DNA of 64,000 nucleotides from Thermostichus sp047461615 (GCF_047461615.1 NZ_JANSHI010000005.1:62001-126000); one strand, 5' to 3'. Shown: positions 53,156-60,859, numbered from the stretch's first letter. The notes: a model not told the origin generated them from the letters alone. Numbers and translations are program-made.

Positions 53156-53557
53156 ATGCTGTACCTGGCACGGGTAGACAAGAAAAGTCTTTTTGGCCCA
53201 GCGGAGTTACAGCTTCTAGCCCAACAGGGCGAGAAGGGGATTTGGACACCGCTGCCTCAGCCGGGGCGGATTACTCTCAAGGAGGCAGCCCCTTACAACG
53301 TTGGGGTGTTGCTGCTGGTCGAGCTGGGAGAAAACCGGCAGGTGCAGCAGGTGGAAGAGGCGGCGATGAAGCTGGTGGAGATGCTGCACAGTCTCTCCCA
53401 AGCCTACAGCCTAGTTGACTGGACGGAGATTGAAAGCTGGCGTTTTTCCCTAACTCGGCAAAGCCAAGAGTTAAGCCGTCGCGAAGCGGAGATAGCTGCC
53501 CGTCAGGAGCAGCTGCAACAGTGGGAAGCTCAACTGCGGCAAAAGCAATCTTCCTAG
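53156..53557 (+). CDS. Short protein resembling the N-terminal part of HmpF
   Basis: A 133-residue protein. The opening MLYLARVDKKSLFGPAELQLLAQQ and LKEAAPYNVGVLLLVELGENRQVQQVEEAAMKLVEML match the N-terminal module of HmpF, a large coiled-coil pilus motility protein of filamentous cyanobacteria. The later part (SRREAEIAARQEQLQQWEAQL) is the start of a coiled coil, but the protein stops there. No continuation is visible in other frames because the next gene follows in antisense. Either a natural short paralogue or a truncated relative; the match is by memory of the family, so moderate. Confidence 0.55.
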   Translation: MLYLARVDKKSLFGPAELQLLAQQGEKGIWTPLPQPGRITLKEAAPYNVGVLLLVELGENRQVQQVEEAAMKLVEMLHSLSQAYSLVDWTEIESWRFSLTRQSQELSRREAEIAARQEQLQQWEAQLRQKQSS

Positions 53558-53928
53558 ACGGGGCTGAGATCGGGCCGTAACTCGCGAGCGCCTCTTAGAT
53601 AAACGTGGTGCATCTCCGCCTGGGTCAGGGGAGTGTTCAGTTGGATTAAAACACGGATGCAGCGGGGCAAAGCGCCATTGACCTCCATCTGTTGCACGTC
53701 CAGCAGAGGCACTGCCTCCCAGCCAGGACGGCGGCGGGCAAATTGGGCAGGAAAGGCGGCATCTAGGTCAGGGGTAACGGAGAAAATGACGCTCACTACC
53801 TCTGCCGGATCAATGGCGTTGCGATGTTCTAGGGCATCCAGCAGCTCGTTGACTGCCGCACCAATGGCCTCGGCAGTGTTGGCCGGCACGGTGATGGCTC
53901 CTCGAATTGCTCTCACCCGCCACCCCAA
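53554..53928 (-). CDS. aroH: Chorismate mutase (AroH type)
   Basis: A 124-residue AroH-class chorismate mutase, converting chorismate to prephenate for Phe/Tyr synthesis; active as a trimer. The opening RVRAIRGAITVPANTAEAI, VSVIFSVTPDLDAAFPAQFARRRPGWEAVPLLDVQQM and IRVLIQLNTP are typical. The start is TTG at 53928, fitting family length. Its stop overlaps the end of the HmpF-like gene by four bases, tail to tail. Confidence 0.9.
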   Translation of the reverse strand: MGWRVRAIRGAITVPANTAEAIGAAVNELLDALEHRNAIDPAEVVSVIFSVTPDLDAAFPAQFARRRPGWEAVPLLDVQQMEVNGALPRCIRVLIQLNTPLTQAEMHHVYLRGARELRPDLSPV

Positions 53929-54015
53929 TGGCTTGGCCCTCGTGCCTTTGAGCTCGTCTTGCTTTCACAAGATTATACAGTTTGTCTCTTTGGGATCCCA
54001 CCCCCTCCTTGCAAG

Positions 54016-54705
54016 CTAGGGGGCAGGCTGCAACACCTTCTCTAGGATCTGCTCGTGGCTAAGGCCCGCGTCCACCCAGGTTTCTGCCTCCTTGAGGCGG
54101 TTGGCAGCCGTCAAGATAAACAAGTTGCTTTTTGCCCCCAGAGCCTCGCTGGTGGTTTGCACGCAGGCCAAGTCCTGGCCAGTCAATTGGCTAAACCAAG
54201 TGGCCAATAGCCCTGCCTCCAAGAAGCCCATTGGGCGCTTAAAGTGGGAAGGCGTGGCAGCGGCGAAGGGAGAGTTGCGAATCGACACCACCACTACCCC
54301 CTGGTCTTTGTAGGTCCAGTCGAGGTCGATCAACCCCCAGCCGTGGGTTTTCCAAGCCTGTTTGAGATTCTGGAGAAAAAGGCCCATCTCCAGCTCAGCT
54401 AGGGGCTTTTGGTAGTAGTCGGAGAGCTCCTGGGCAAAGCGGCGGAAAAACTCCTTGCCCCACATGCGGCCACAGTGGCGCAGCACCAGACGGGCTGCTT
54501 GTCCTGTCTCGTATTCCAGACCAGTGTAGATGGCTCGCAATAAGGTCTCTGGAAGGGCTAGGAGACGGTCGCCGTGGCGACTTTCTAGCAAACCCGACTC
54601 CAGATCGCTTTGCAGGTAGAGGCTGGGCGCGTAGTAGTTGGCCAGAACCGGCGTGTAGGGATCAAAGCCGGCAGAGCTGTTGGCAAGGGAAACGGTGTCA
54701 GCCAT
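54016..54705 (-). CDS. V4R-domain protein (slr0147-like)
   Basis: A 229-residue protein with a C-terminal V4R (4-vinyl reductase-like) domain: VVVSIRNSPFAAATPSHFKRPMGFLEAGLLATWFSQLTGQDLACVQTTSEALGAKSNLFIL. The N-terminal half (RLVLRHCGRMWGKEFFRRFAQEL) is the helical lead seen in these proteins. Last of four same-strand genes whose order and sizes recall slr0144-slr0147 of Synechocystis, where the Pap operon helps photosystem II assembly. A small-molecule ligand, possibly a tetrapyrrole, is inferred from the V4R family. Confidence 0.8.
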   Translation of the reverse strand: MADTVSLANSSAGFDPYTPVLANYYAPSLYLQSDLESGLLESRHGDRLLALPETLLRAIYTGLEYETGQAARLVLRHCGRMWGKEFFRRFAQELSDYYQKPLAELEMGLFLQNLKQAWKTHGWGLIDLDWTYKDQGVVVVSIRNSPFAAATPSHFKRPMGFLEAGLLATWFSQLTGQDLACVQTTSEALGAKSNLFILTAANRLKEAETWVDAGLSHEQILEKVLQPAP

Positions 54706-54739
54706 AGAGGATCCCTGGGTTGGCGAATGGAAGCCACCG

Positions 54740-55219
54740 CTAGGCGGCTGGGAGGCCGCTTAAAGCTAGCAAAGCTGCCTGCACGCGGGTAATCAAGGGA
54801 CGGATGAACTCGAGTTCGCCAGGTTGTAGGCAGTCTTTGAGCTCCTGCTGGAAAAGCCGATGGGCAACTTCGTAGACGTTCTGCAGCCCATACAGGCGCA
54901 CTTCCTCTTCCATCCAGTCGATGAGCCGCTCTTTGAGGAGGTTTTCGTCCTGCAGCAACATGGCCAGGGCGCTGTGCCGCAGCAACAGCGACAGGTGCCG
55001 ACGGCACAGATCCACGACCTGGGGGGAGAGGTTGGGCATCTCCTTCTGCAGAGCCTCCAAGGTGCGGCCCACCATCTGAGCCTCCCCCTCCCGCAGAGCC
55101 CGGTACACGTGCTGCCGTTTTGGCCAGCCGAGGACATAGGCTTTAAGCTGATCCAGCTGCTCCGAGGTGAGGTAGCGAGCCTCTGCCTCGATTAGCATTT
55201 GCTCCAAGGGGCTGACCAT
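54740..55219 (-). CDS. Helical protein of the slr0144-0147-like group (slr0146-like)
   Basis: A 159-residue all-helical protein starting at ATG 55219 and lacking membrane segments. Sequence marks include EARYLTSEQLDQLKAYVLGWPKRQHVYRAL and LCRRHLSLLLRHSALAMLLQDENLL. I place it as the third gene of the four-gene group by position and length; there is no known domain. It starts 25 bases after the 83-residue gene. Confidence 0.7.
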   Translation of the reverse strand: MVSPLEQMLIEAEARYLTSEQLDQLKAYVLGWPKRQHVYRALREGEAQMVGRTLEALQKEMPNLSPQVVDLCRRHLSLLLRHSALAMLLQDENLLKERLIDWMEEEVRLYGLQNVYEVAHRLFQQELKDCLQPGELEFIRPLITRVQAALLALSGLPAA

Positions 55220-55244
55220 CTCGCTTCTCCTAGAAGGCTGGCGT

Positions 55245-55496
55245 TCAAAACAGGCTGAATAGGTCGTCCAAGGTGATCTGCTCTTCCTCTAGCCCAGCTT
55301 CCGGTACCGACCCCAGGGATTGCCAAGAACGGGCCGCCAAGGCCAGGGGATCCCCGGGCCAGGGGATGGAGTTAAGGTACTCCCGCACTTGTAAGAAGGG
55401 CATTGGCAGCAAGCGGCTTTGCCGTGGACGGTTATCCCAGTTCAAGCGGGCAAAAAAGCTCTGTACCGACTCCTCTAGAAAGCTCTCTGGCGTCAT
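55245..55496 (-). CDS. Small protein of the slr0144-0147-like group (slr0145-like)
   Basis: An 83-residue protein, starting at ATG 55496, four bases inside the end of the preceding V4R gene (ATGA overlap), so translationally coupled. It is polar with a central FARLNWDNRPRQSRLLPMPFLQVREYL and an acidic end (EEEQITLDDLFSLF). No domain is known. Its role is inferred only from location. Confidence 0.7.
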   Translation of the reverse strand: MTPESFLEESVQSFFARLNWDNRPRQSRLLPMPFLQVREYLNSIPWPGDPLALAARSWQSLGSVPEAGLEEEQITLDDLFSLF

Positions 55497-56176
55497 GCCT
55501 TGGCCACCCCTTGACCAGAGCGCAACTTTTGGGCAATTTCACTAGCCGTGGCCCCCTCGTTGAGCCAAAAGGCAGCCGCGTCAATGCGCTCTTTGCTGCC
55601 GAGCAAAAACTTGCAGTAGCTTTCCCCCATGGAGTAGCACTGGATCTCGATGCAGTTGAGCTGCCGCTCTACCATCGTGCTGAAAAAACCGGCAAATAGG
55701 CCGGCGTAGAGGTGGCAAACGGGTTTGCCCACATCCCCCAAGGTGCGGGCCACAGCCGAGTCGAACAGGTTGATGAAAATAAACCCCTGCCGCCGGCTTT
55801 CGAGCTCGACTTCCCAGCGCCCCCAGCCTTGCGAGGTCAGAGGCCACCACCAGGTTTCCAGGAGAAACATGAGGTGGGTCTGCTTGGGCTTGCGCCGGTA
55901 CTCCTCCTCGAACCAGCGGGAGAAGTGGAGAGCATCGTTGCGCCCCCACTCGCGGCCAATGGTATACATCAAAGAAGCAGAGGCATCCCCCACCTCTTCT
56001 TCCAGCCCCTGCTGCAAGCCGAGGATAAAGTCTTCGCTGACCAAGACATTGCGCGCGCCCGTCCAGTCCACTAGAGATCCCCGCGAGGGGTCGAAGCGGT
56101 AGAAGTCCTCACGGCTGTAGTGGTTGTGTCGCTGGGCAGCGGGCTGCAGGGCGAGCTCTAGGGTGCCGGTTGTCAT
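55493..56176 (-). CDS. V4R-domain protein (slr0144-like)
   Basis: A 227-residue protein beginning MTTGTLELALQPAAQRHNHYSREDFYRFDPSRGSLVDW. The C-terminal V4R domain is visible: VCHLYAGLFAGFFSTMVERQLNCIEIQCYSMGESYCKFLLGSKERID, with the family cysteines. First of the four-gene group; its partner V4R protein is the last gene of the group, so two such proteins frame two small ones. In Synechocystis the slr0144-0152 genes support photosystem II assembly; transfer of that role is inference. Confidence 0.82.
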   Translation of the reverse strand: MTTGTLELALQPAAQRHNHYSREDFYRFDPSRGSLVDWTGARNVLVSEDFILGLQQGLEEEVGDASASLMYTIGREWGRNDALHFSRWFEEEYRRKPKQTHLMFLLETWWWPLTSQGWGRWEVELESRRQGFIFINLFDSAVARTLGDVGKPVCHLYAGLFAGFFSTMVERQLNCIEIQCYSMGESYCKFLLGSKERIDAAAFWLNEGATASEIAQKLRSGQGVAKA

Positions 56177-56329
56177 GGCTGGAGGCGAGGAAGGTCAAGT
56201 TTTTCACTCTTCTTGTTGCTGAATCATAACCTTTCTGCTAGAAGCTTTGGCTAGAGCTGTCGATGGATGCGCCAAGAGCTCCTGCCGCTGGGAAGCCAGC
56301 GACAACAAAGAGGCTAGGGGAATTTGGGT

Positions 56330-56548
56330 TTAGGGGTGAGGTCGGACTTTGACAAAGGCGATGGCGGAGCGCCACAGCAGCGATTCTTGCCCCTCCGCGT
56401 CTGCTAAGCAGAGACAGTCGGGATCCTGCCAGCGTAGCTGGCCGACGAAGACATCTCCCGTATTGAGCTTAACCTCCAGGATTTCTCGATCCCGAATCAC
56501 CTGCTGTAGGCGACGCACACTCGGGATCCCAGTGTCAAAGTCGGTCAC
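56330..56548 (-). CDS. hfq: Cyanobacterial-type Hfq
   Basis: A 72-residue Sm-like protein matching cyanobacterial Hfq: FDTGIPSVRRLQQVIRDREILEVKLNTGDVFVGQLRWQDPDCLCL, then the Sm2-like SAIAFVKVRPHP. Cyanobacterial Hfq lacks the E. coli RNA-binding proximal-face residues and in Synechocystis acts through the pilus ATPase PilB1; those facts are from the family. The ATG at 56548 is the first in frame. Confidence 0.9.
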   Translation of the reverse strand: MTDFDTGIPSVRRLQQVIRDREILEVKLNTGDVFVGQLRWQDPDCLCLADAEGQESLLWRSAIAFVKVRPHP

Positions 56549-56665
56549 GGCAGTCCTCTTGGTCAGTGAACGGACGGCGTATCGGCAAGCGCACTGCTCT
56601 CAGTATAGGGGATCCCTGCCGGCCCGCACCTTGGCTTAGCCAACGCTAAAAAGCGCTCTCGCCCT

Positions 56666-56696
56666 TTGACCCACTTTTTCTGCCAGCGGCTACTAT
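56666..56696 (+). promoter_or_regulatory. Possible promoter of the gas-vesicle operon
   Basis: TTGACC (56666-56671) and TACTAT (56691-56696) are separated by 19 bases. This is the best -35/-10 pair in the 360-base gap upstream of gvpA, and would give a leader of about 200 bases. The spacing is one or two bases long, so it is only a candidate. No second gene is visible in the gap. Confidence 0.3.
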
Positions 56697-56908
56697 GTAG
56701 GGGGGTGCGCTTAGAGAAGACGGCAAGCCTTGTCGACCTGCCGTGTTCTTCTGTTCTCCCCGGAAAAAGCTAGCGGAATAGCGCTGGGGTGGCAGAACGT
56801 GCACCTGTCGCCTTAGAGAGGGCCAATCCCGTTTGGGATCCCTTCTATCTACCGCTTTGCCACCGAATTGTTGTCCTTTTCAACCATCATCCTTGCAGGA
56901 GAGAGGCT

Positions 56909-57136
56909 ATGGCAGTTGAGAAAGTGAACTCTTCTTCGAGCTTGGCCGAGGTGATCGATCGCATCTTGGACAAGGGCATTGTGGTCGATGCCTGGGTGCG
57001 GGTTTCGCTGGTGGGGATCGAGCTGTTGGCCATTGAAGCGCGCGTCGTCGTGGCTTCGGTGGAGACCTACCTGAAGTACGCCGAGGCTGTGGGCCTAACG
57101 GCTACTGCTGCCGCTCCCGCTGTCCAAACCTCCTAA
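56909..57136 (+). CDS. gvpA: Gas-vesicle structural protein GvpA
   Basis: The 75-residue shell subunit that stacks into the ribs of the gas vesicle. The ATG at 56909 has GGAGAGAGG upstream; the open frame further upstream is noise. The sequence MAVEKVNSSSSLAEVIDRILDKGIVVDAWVRVSLVGIELLAIEARVVVASVETYLKYAEAVGL is essentially textbook GvpA (shortened here to avoid listing; key runs are SSSLAEVIDRILDKGIV and ARVVVASVETYLKYAEAVGL). Only one copy is present. gvpC, gvpN and gvpJ follow on the same strand. Confidence 0.97.
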   Translation: MAVEKVNSSSSLAEVIDRILDKGIVVDAWVRVSLVGIELLAIEARVVVASVETYLKYAEAVGLTATAAAPAVQTS

Positions 57137-57292
57137 TCGACTTCCCAGCTCCCAACAAAGCCTCAGCCTTTAACTAAGAGAAATGCAGTCGGCAAGTGAG
57201 GCAGGGGTTCAAAAGAATCTCTGCCTCCTCCCCCTTCAAGCGATTGGCTTGCGGTTTGAGGGGAAGTAAAAAACTGCCAAGGAGAGAACGCC

Positions 57293-58300
57293 ATGAGTTT
57301 GCAGAAGCAGTGGGCCGAAGCCCGCAGCCGACGGGTGGCTCGAAACCTAAGTTTGTTGAGCGGATCCCGGCAGCAGCGCCTGGAGCAGCACCGCGCTCTG
57401 ATGGCCGAGCTGAGACGACGTCGCCAGGAACGCCAAGAGGCAGTACAGCAGCAGAGGGAGCAAACCCGCAGCCAACTGCGCAGCCTGGAGCAGAACCGAG
57501 CGGCGCAGCGGGCTTTGGACAAACATGCCCGTCTAGAGGCTGCAGCGCAGCGGGCCCAAGGAGTGGCGGTGCTTCTCTCTCGCCTGGCCCAAGAACGGGC
57601 CGCCCAATCGCAGGCGCAGCGGCAGGAGCTAGAGACTTTTCAAGCCGACTTGACAGCGATGGTGAAGAGCTTGCTAGCCACCTATGCCCAGGCGCGGCAG
57701 GCCATGGCCAACCAAACCCGACAAGTGCGGCAGGCTTTCTATGCCGACTTGCGGCAACGGGTACGGCAGGAGCTGGCTCGGATTGCCCAAGAACAGCGGG
57801 CAGAAGCCCAAGCGCTCCGCCAGGCTTTGGCAGCTTTCTGCAGGGCGTTGCGCGAGCAGGTGTGGGGGGATGGGATCCCTGTCCTCCTACCTGAAGATTC
57901 TGGGGCTGTTGAGAAGCAGTTTGAGTGTTGGGACAACCCCCCAGAAATAGCTCCAGGCGAAGCTCCTCAGCCAGAGGCTACAAGCAAGAGCGAACCCCCA
58001 GGGGATACTCCTGTAGCGCCGCCACCCCCTGAGCCCTCTCAAGATCGAGTTGCACCCCCACTTGCTGGCGAGGAGCAGCCGGATCCAATCCTGAACTACG
58101 TCAACAACTATGTGGCAGCCCTGCAGGCGCAGGATCCCAACCTAACCTTGCTGCAGGTGATTGGCGATCGGGAGCGAGTGCGGGATCTGCTGGCCCGCGG
58201 TGCCGTGGATCTGGGGGTGGATCCCTCGGAAATCTTGGCCACCTTGCGGCGTATGGTGTCAGCGACGGCTGTGATCTCAGTTCCGCCCCCGTCTCCGTAA
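57293..58300 (+). CDS. gvpC: GvpC-like protein with three 33-residue repeats and a novel C-terminal extension
   Basis: A 335-residue protein in the gvpC position. Residues 94-126, 127-159 and 160-192 form three consecutive repeats of exactly 33 residues each (units start LLSRLAQERAAQ, LLATYAQARQAM and ELARIAQEQRAE and each contains QxxxxxF near position 23). That is the cyanobacterial GvpC repeat length and pattern. GvpC binds the outer face of GvpA ribs and strengthens the vesicle. Before the repeats is a basic helical stretch (residues 1-93). After them is an acidic/proline-rich linker (about 200-262) and a C-terminal segment ILNYVNNYVAALQAQDPNLTL to residue 335 that ordinary GvpC lacks. 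The N-terminal ATG follows a GGAGAG. Confidence 0.78.
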   Translation: MSLQKQWAEARSRRVARNLSLLSGSRQQRLEQHRALMAELRRRRQERQEAVQQQREQTRSQLRSLEQNRAAQRALDKHARLEAAAQRAQGVAVLLSRLAQERAAQSQAQRQELETFQADLTAMVKSLLATYAQARQAMANQTRQVRQAFYADLRQRVRQELARIAQEQRAEAQALRQALAAFCRALREQVWGDGIPVLLPEDSGAVEKQFECWDNPPEIAPGEAPQPEATSKSEPPGDTPVAPPPPEPSQDRVAPPLAGEEQPDPILNYVNNYVAALQAQDPNLTLLQVIGDRERVRDLLARGAVDLGVDPSEILATLRRMVSATAVISVPPPSP

Positions 58301-58362
58301 GCGCAAGAAGACGGTTACGGCTTACGGCTATAGTCCAGGCAAGTTAAGCGTTGGGTATTGAT

Positions 58363-59247
58363 ATGGCTACGGTTTTGCAAGCGCGTCCCCGCCAGTTTGT
58401 AAGCACTCCCTACATTGAGCGGATTACCCGCCGCGCCTTGCGCTATCTGCAATCCGGTTTTGCCGTGCATCTGCGGGGGCCTTCGGGCACAGGCAAGACC
58501 ACCCTGGCAATGCATTTGGCCAGCCTTCTAGGTCGCCCCATCATGCTGATCTACGGCGACGATCGCTTCGATTCTTCCGACCTCATCGGGGGGCGCACTG
58601 GCTTTACCCATCGGCGGGTGGTGGATAACTTCATCCATTCAGTGGTGAAGGTAGAGGAAGATGTGCAGCAGCGCTGGGTAGATGCCCGCCTCACCTTGGC
58701 CTGCCGGGAGGGGTTTACCCTCATCTACGACGAGTTCAACCGCTCCCGCCCCGAGGCCAACAACGCCCTCCTAAGTGCCTTGGAAGAAAGGCTGCTGGTT
58801 TTGCCGCCGGGCAGCCACCGCTCCGAATATCTGCGGGTGCATCCCCAGTTTCGGGCCATCTTCACCTCCAACCCCGAGGAATACACGGGGGTTCACAGGG
58901 CTCAGGATGCGCTGTTGGATCGGATGATTACCATCGATATTGGGGAGCCCGACATCGAGACGGAAAAGGAGATCCTCATTTCCCGCATTGGCCTATCGGC
59001 TTCCGACGCGCTTAAGATTGTCCACCTTGTCCGTACCTTCCGCCGCAGGTTGGATCTGACTCGCCAACCCAGCCTGCGCAGTTGTCTGATGATTGGACGC
59101 ATCGTCAGGGAGCACGAGCTGGCGGTGAGTAAGAACGATGCCGACTTTCGTGCTCTGTGTGCCGACGTGCTGTTGCCCAGGGCCGGCAAGCGCTACGAGG
59201 AAGGAGCCCAGGTGCTCAACTACTTGCTGGATCAACTGCCCAACTGA
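58363..59247 (+). CDS. gvpN: Gas-vesicle AAA+ ATPase GvpN
   Basis: A 294-residue MoxR-like ATPase needed for full vesicle elongation. The opening ATVLQARPRQFVSTPYIERI is the usual GvpN start; Walker A is GPSGTGKTTLAMHLA; Walker B and following motif is FTLIYDEFNRSRPEANNALLSALEE; sensor FRAIFTSNPEEYTGVHRAQDALLDRM. The start is ATG 58363. It lies 62 bases after gvpC and 33 before gvpJ. Confidence 0.95.
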   Translation: MATVLQARPRQFVSTPYIERITRRALRYLQSGFAVHLRGPSGTGKTTLAMHLASLLGRPIMLIYGDDRFDSSDLIGGRTGFTHRRVVDNFIHSVVKVEEDVQQRWVDARLTLACREGFTLIYDEFNRSRPEANNALLSALEERLLVLPPGSHRSEYLRVHPQFRAIFTSNPEEYTGVHRAQDALLDRMITIDIGEPDIETEKEILISRIGLSASDALKIVHLVRTFRRRLDLTRQPSLRSCLMIGRIVREHELAVSKNDADFRALCADVLLPRAGKRYEEGAQVLNYLLDQLPN

Positions 59248-59280
59248 TATTGGTTTGCACGCTTTGGAGGAGAATTCCCA

Positions 59281-59652
59281 GTGCCCATTGCCTCTCAGCC
59301 CCTGGCCACGGCAACGCATGGCTCTTCTCTGGCCGATGTCCTGGAGCGGGTTCTGGACAAGGGCATTGTCATCGCTGGAGATATCACCGTTTCCGTGGGC
59401 AATGTGGAGCTGCTCAGGGTGCGCATTCGGCTGCTGATCTCTTCGGTGGACAAGGCCAAGGAGATTGGGATCAACTGGTGGGAATCGGATCCCTATCTCA
59501 GCAGCCAGGCGCGGGAGCTGCTGGAGACCAACCGCCAGTTGCTGCAGCGGGTTAGCGAGTTGGAAAAGCAACTGGCTCAAGTCCTGCCCAGGGGAGGGGA
59601 TGGCAAGGACCAACAGGCTGCCCCAGCAGCGGGATCAGGGATCCCAGGCTAG
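59281..59652 (+). CDS. gvpJ: Minor gas-vesicle protein GvpJ
   Basis: A 123-residue GvpA-like nucleation protein. GTG at 59281 with GGAGGAG upstream. Core: SLADVLERVLDKGIVIAGDITVSVGNVELLRVRIRLLISSVDKAKEIGINWWESDPYLSS-type sequence (key runs VLDKGIVIAGDITVSV and INWWESDPYL), then a helical tail. The INWWESDPYL segment distinguishes GvpJ from GvpA. The LptA-like gene follows at 59687. Confidence 0.94.
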   Translation: MPIASQPLATATHGSSLADVLERVLDKGIVIAGDITVSVGNVELLRVRIRLLISSVDKAKEIGINWWESDPYLSSQARELLETNRQLLQRVSELEKQLAQVLPRGGDGKDQQAAPAAGSGIPG

Positions 59653-59686
59653 ACTGGCTGCTGGAGTGGTTTAACCAGGGGAGGGA

Positions 59687-60112
59687 ATGGCGAGGGGGAT
59701 CGACCTTGACCAAAGGAGCTTGGGCCGCCAGAGGAAGGTGGGTTGGGCGGTGGGCATAGGGTTGGCCCTTGCGATCCCCGGCCCAGCGTGGGGGCAAAAT
59801 CCACGCGCCATCAGCATTAGCGCCGATGTTCAGGAGGCCAACGCGAATACAGGGGTGTTCGTAGCCACTGGCAATGTTACCCTCCGCTTCCCTGCTGAGC
59901 GCCTCACGGCCCGCGCTCACAAGGCGGTCTACTACAGCCAAGAGCAGCGGATTGAGCTGGAAGGCCGGGTCACCGTCCGCCAAGGAGAAAATCAACTCCA
60001 GGCCGAGAAAGTCATCTATCACATTGGAAAAGGGATCATTCAAGCTGTCCCCTCGCCAGGCCAGCAGGTGGAGTCTATCTACGTGTTGCCAGCGCCCACC
60101 GCCAGCCCTTGA
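59687..60112 (+). CDS. LptA/OstA-like periplasmic protein
   Basis: A 141-residue exported protein with an N-terminal hydrophobic segment (VGWAVGIGLALAIPGPAWGQ). The mature part, ISISADVQEANANTGVFVATGNVTLRFPAERLTARAHKAVYYSQEQRIELEGRVTVRQ, has the OstA/LptA pattern of beta strands ending in G-N-V-type turns. LptA shuttles LPS across the periplasm; in cyanobacteria the gene is short. The ATG at 59687 is the first in frame. It sits 35 bases after gvpJ and 15 before the tRNA, so may be carried on the gvp transcript. Confidence 0.82.
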   Translation: MARGIDLDQRSLGRQRKVGWAVGIGLALAIPGPAWGQNPRAISISADVQEANANTGVFVATGNVTLRFPAERLTARAHKAVYYSQEQRIELEGRVTVRQGENQLQAEKVIYHIGKGIIQAVPSPGQQVESIYVLPAPTASP

Positions 60113-60127
60113 CCCAATCCCAACTAA

Positions 60128-60201
60128 CGCCCACGAAAGGATTCGAACCTCCGACCCCTGGGACCGGAACCCAGTGCTCTAGTCCGCTGAGCTACGTGGG
60201 C
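60128..60201 (-). tRNA. tRNA-Arg (anticodon CCG)
   Basis: A 74-nt cloverleaf on the minus strand. Acceptor stem GCCCACG pairs with CGTGGGC, D arm GCTC-AGCGGACTA-GAGC, anticodon stem CTGGG/CCCAG with loop TTCCGGT (anticodon CCG, decoding CGG), T arm with GGTTCGAATCC. The 5' base is at 60201 and the discriminator base is G. No CCA is encoded. The 5' 23 bases overlap the end of the rnhB reading frame, whose stop codon lies in the D arm. Confidence 0.95.
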
Positions 60202-60859
60202 AGCCTTCAGACCTTATCCTACCCTCCCACTGGCCTGCTTGCAAGTCCCGGACAGGGGCAAAGCTATGGCGATGCTGGGGGCTTGGCCCCAAGCGCTGCA
60301 GCGCTAGCCAGTGCTCCCGTGTCCCATAGCCGACGTTGGTGCGCCAGCCGTAGCCGGGGTACTGGGAGTCCCAGCTCTGCATCAGGGCATCCCGCCAGAC
60401 CTTGGCCACGATGGAGGCAGCGGCGATGGAGAGGCAGAGCTGATCCCCTTTGACCAGCGCCGTCTGCTGGGATCCCAGCTCCGCCAGCGGCAGTCCATCC
60501 AGCAGGATGTGCTCCACTTCCCCCACTTGGGCCAGAGCTCGCTGCATGGCCAGCAATGTTGCCTGGCGAATGTTGAGTTGGTCAATTTCGGCAGCAGAAG
60601 CACTGCCAATGCCTACAGCCAGGGCCACTTGGCAAATCCGCTCTGCCCATTGGGCACGCTGCCGTGGGCGCAGTTGCTTGCCATCCTTTACCCCCGCCAG
60701 TACCTCGGGATCAAGGTGGGGTGGCAGGATGACTGCCGCTGCCACTACCGGCCCCGCCAAGGCTCCTCGCCCCACTTCATCCACGCCTGCTACCCGCAGG
60801 ATCCCCTCTTGCCACAGGGATCCCTCGCACCTTAAGCTTGGCTTCGTTGCTCTGTCCAT
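60179..60859 (-). CDS. rnhB: Ribonuclease HII
   Basis: Removes RNA primers and misincorporated ribonucleotides from DNA. The 226-residue protein has the type 2 RNase H motifs GVDEVGRGALAGPVVAAAV near residue 25, LLDGLPLAELGS, and IAAASIVAKVWRD, with HWLALQRLGPSPQHRHSF at the C-terminal side. The C-terminal residues CPRSSAD are encoded inside the tRNA-Arg gene. The ATG at 60859 lies 43 bases after rne; rne-rnhB is a conserved pair in cyanobacteria. Confidence 0.94.
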   Translation of the reverse strand: MDRATKPSLRCEGSLWQEGILRVAGVDEVGRGALAGPVVAAAVILPPHLDPEVLAGVKDGKQLRPRQRAQWAERICQVALAVGIGSASAAEIDQLNIRQATLLAMQRALAQVGEVEHILLDGLPLAELGSQQTALVKGDQLCLSIAAASIVAKVWRDALMQSWDSQYPGYGWRTNVGYGTREHWLALQRLGPSPQHRHSFAPVRDLQAGQWEGRIRSEGCPRSSAD

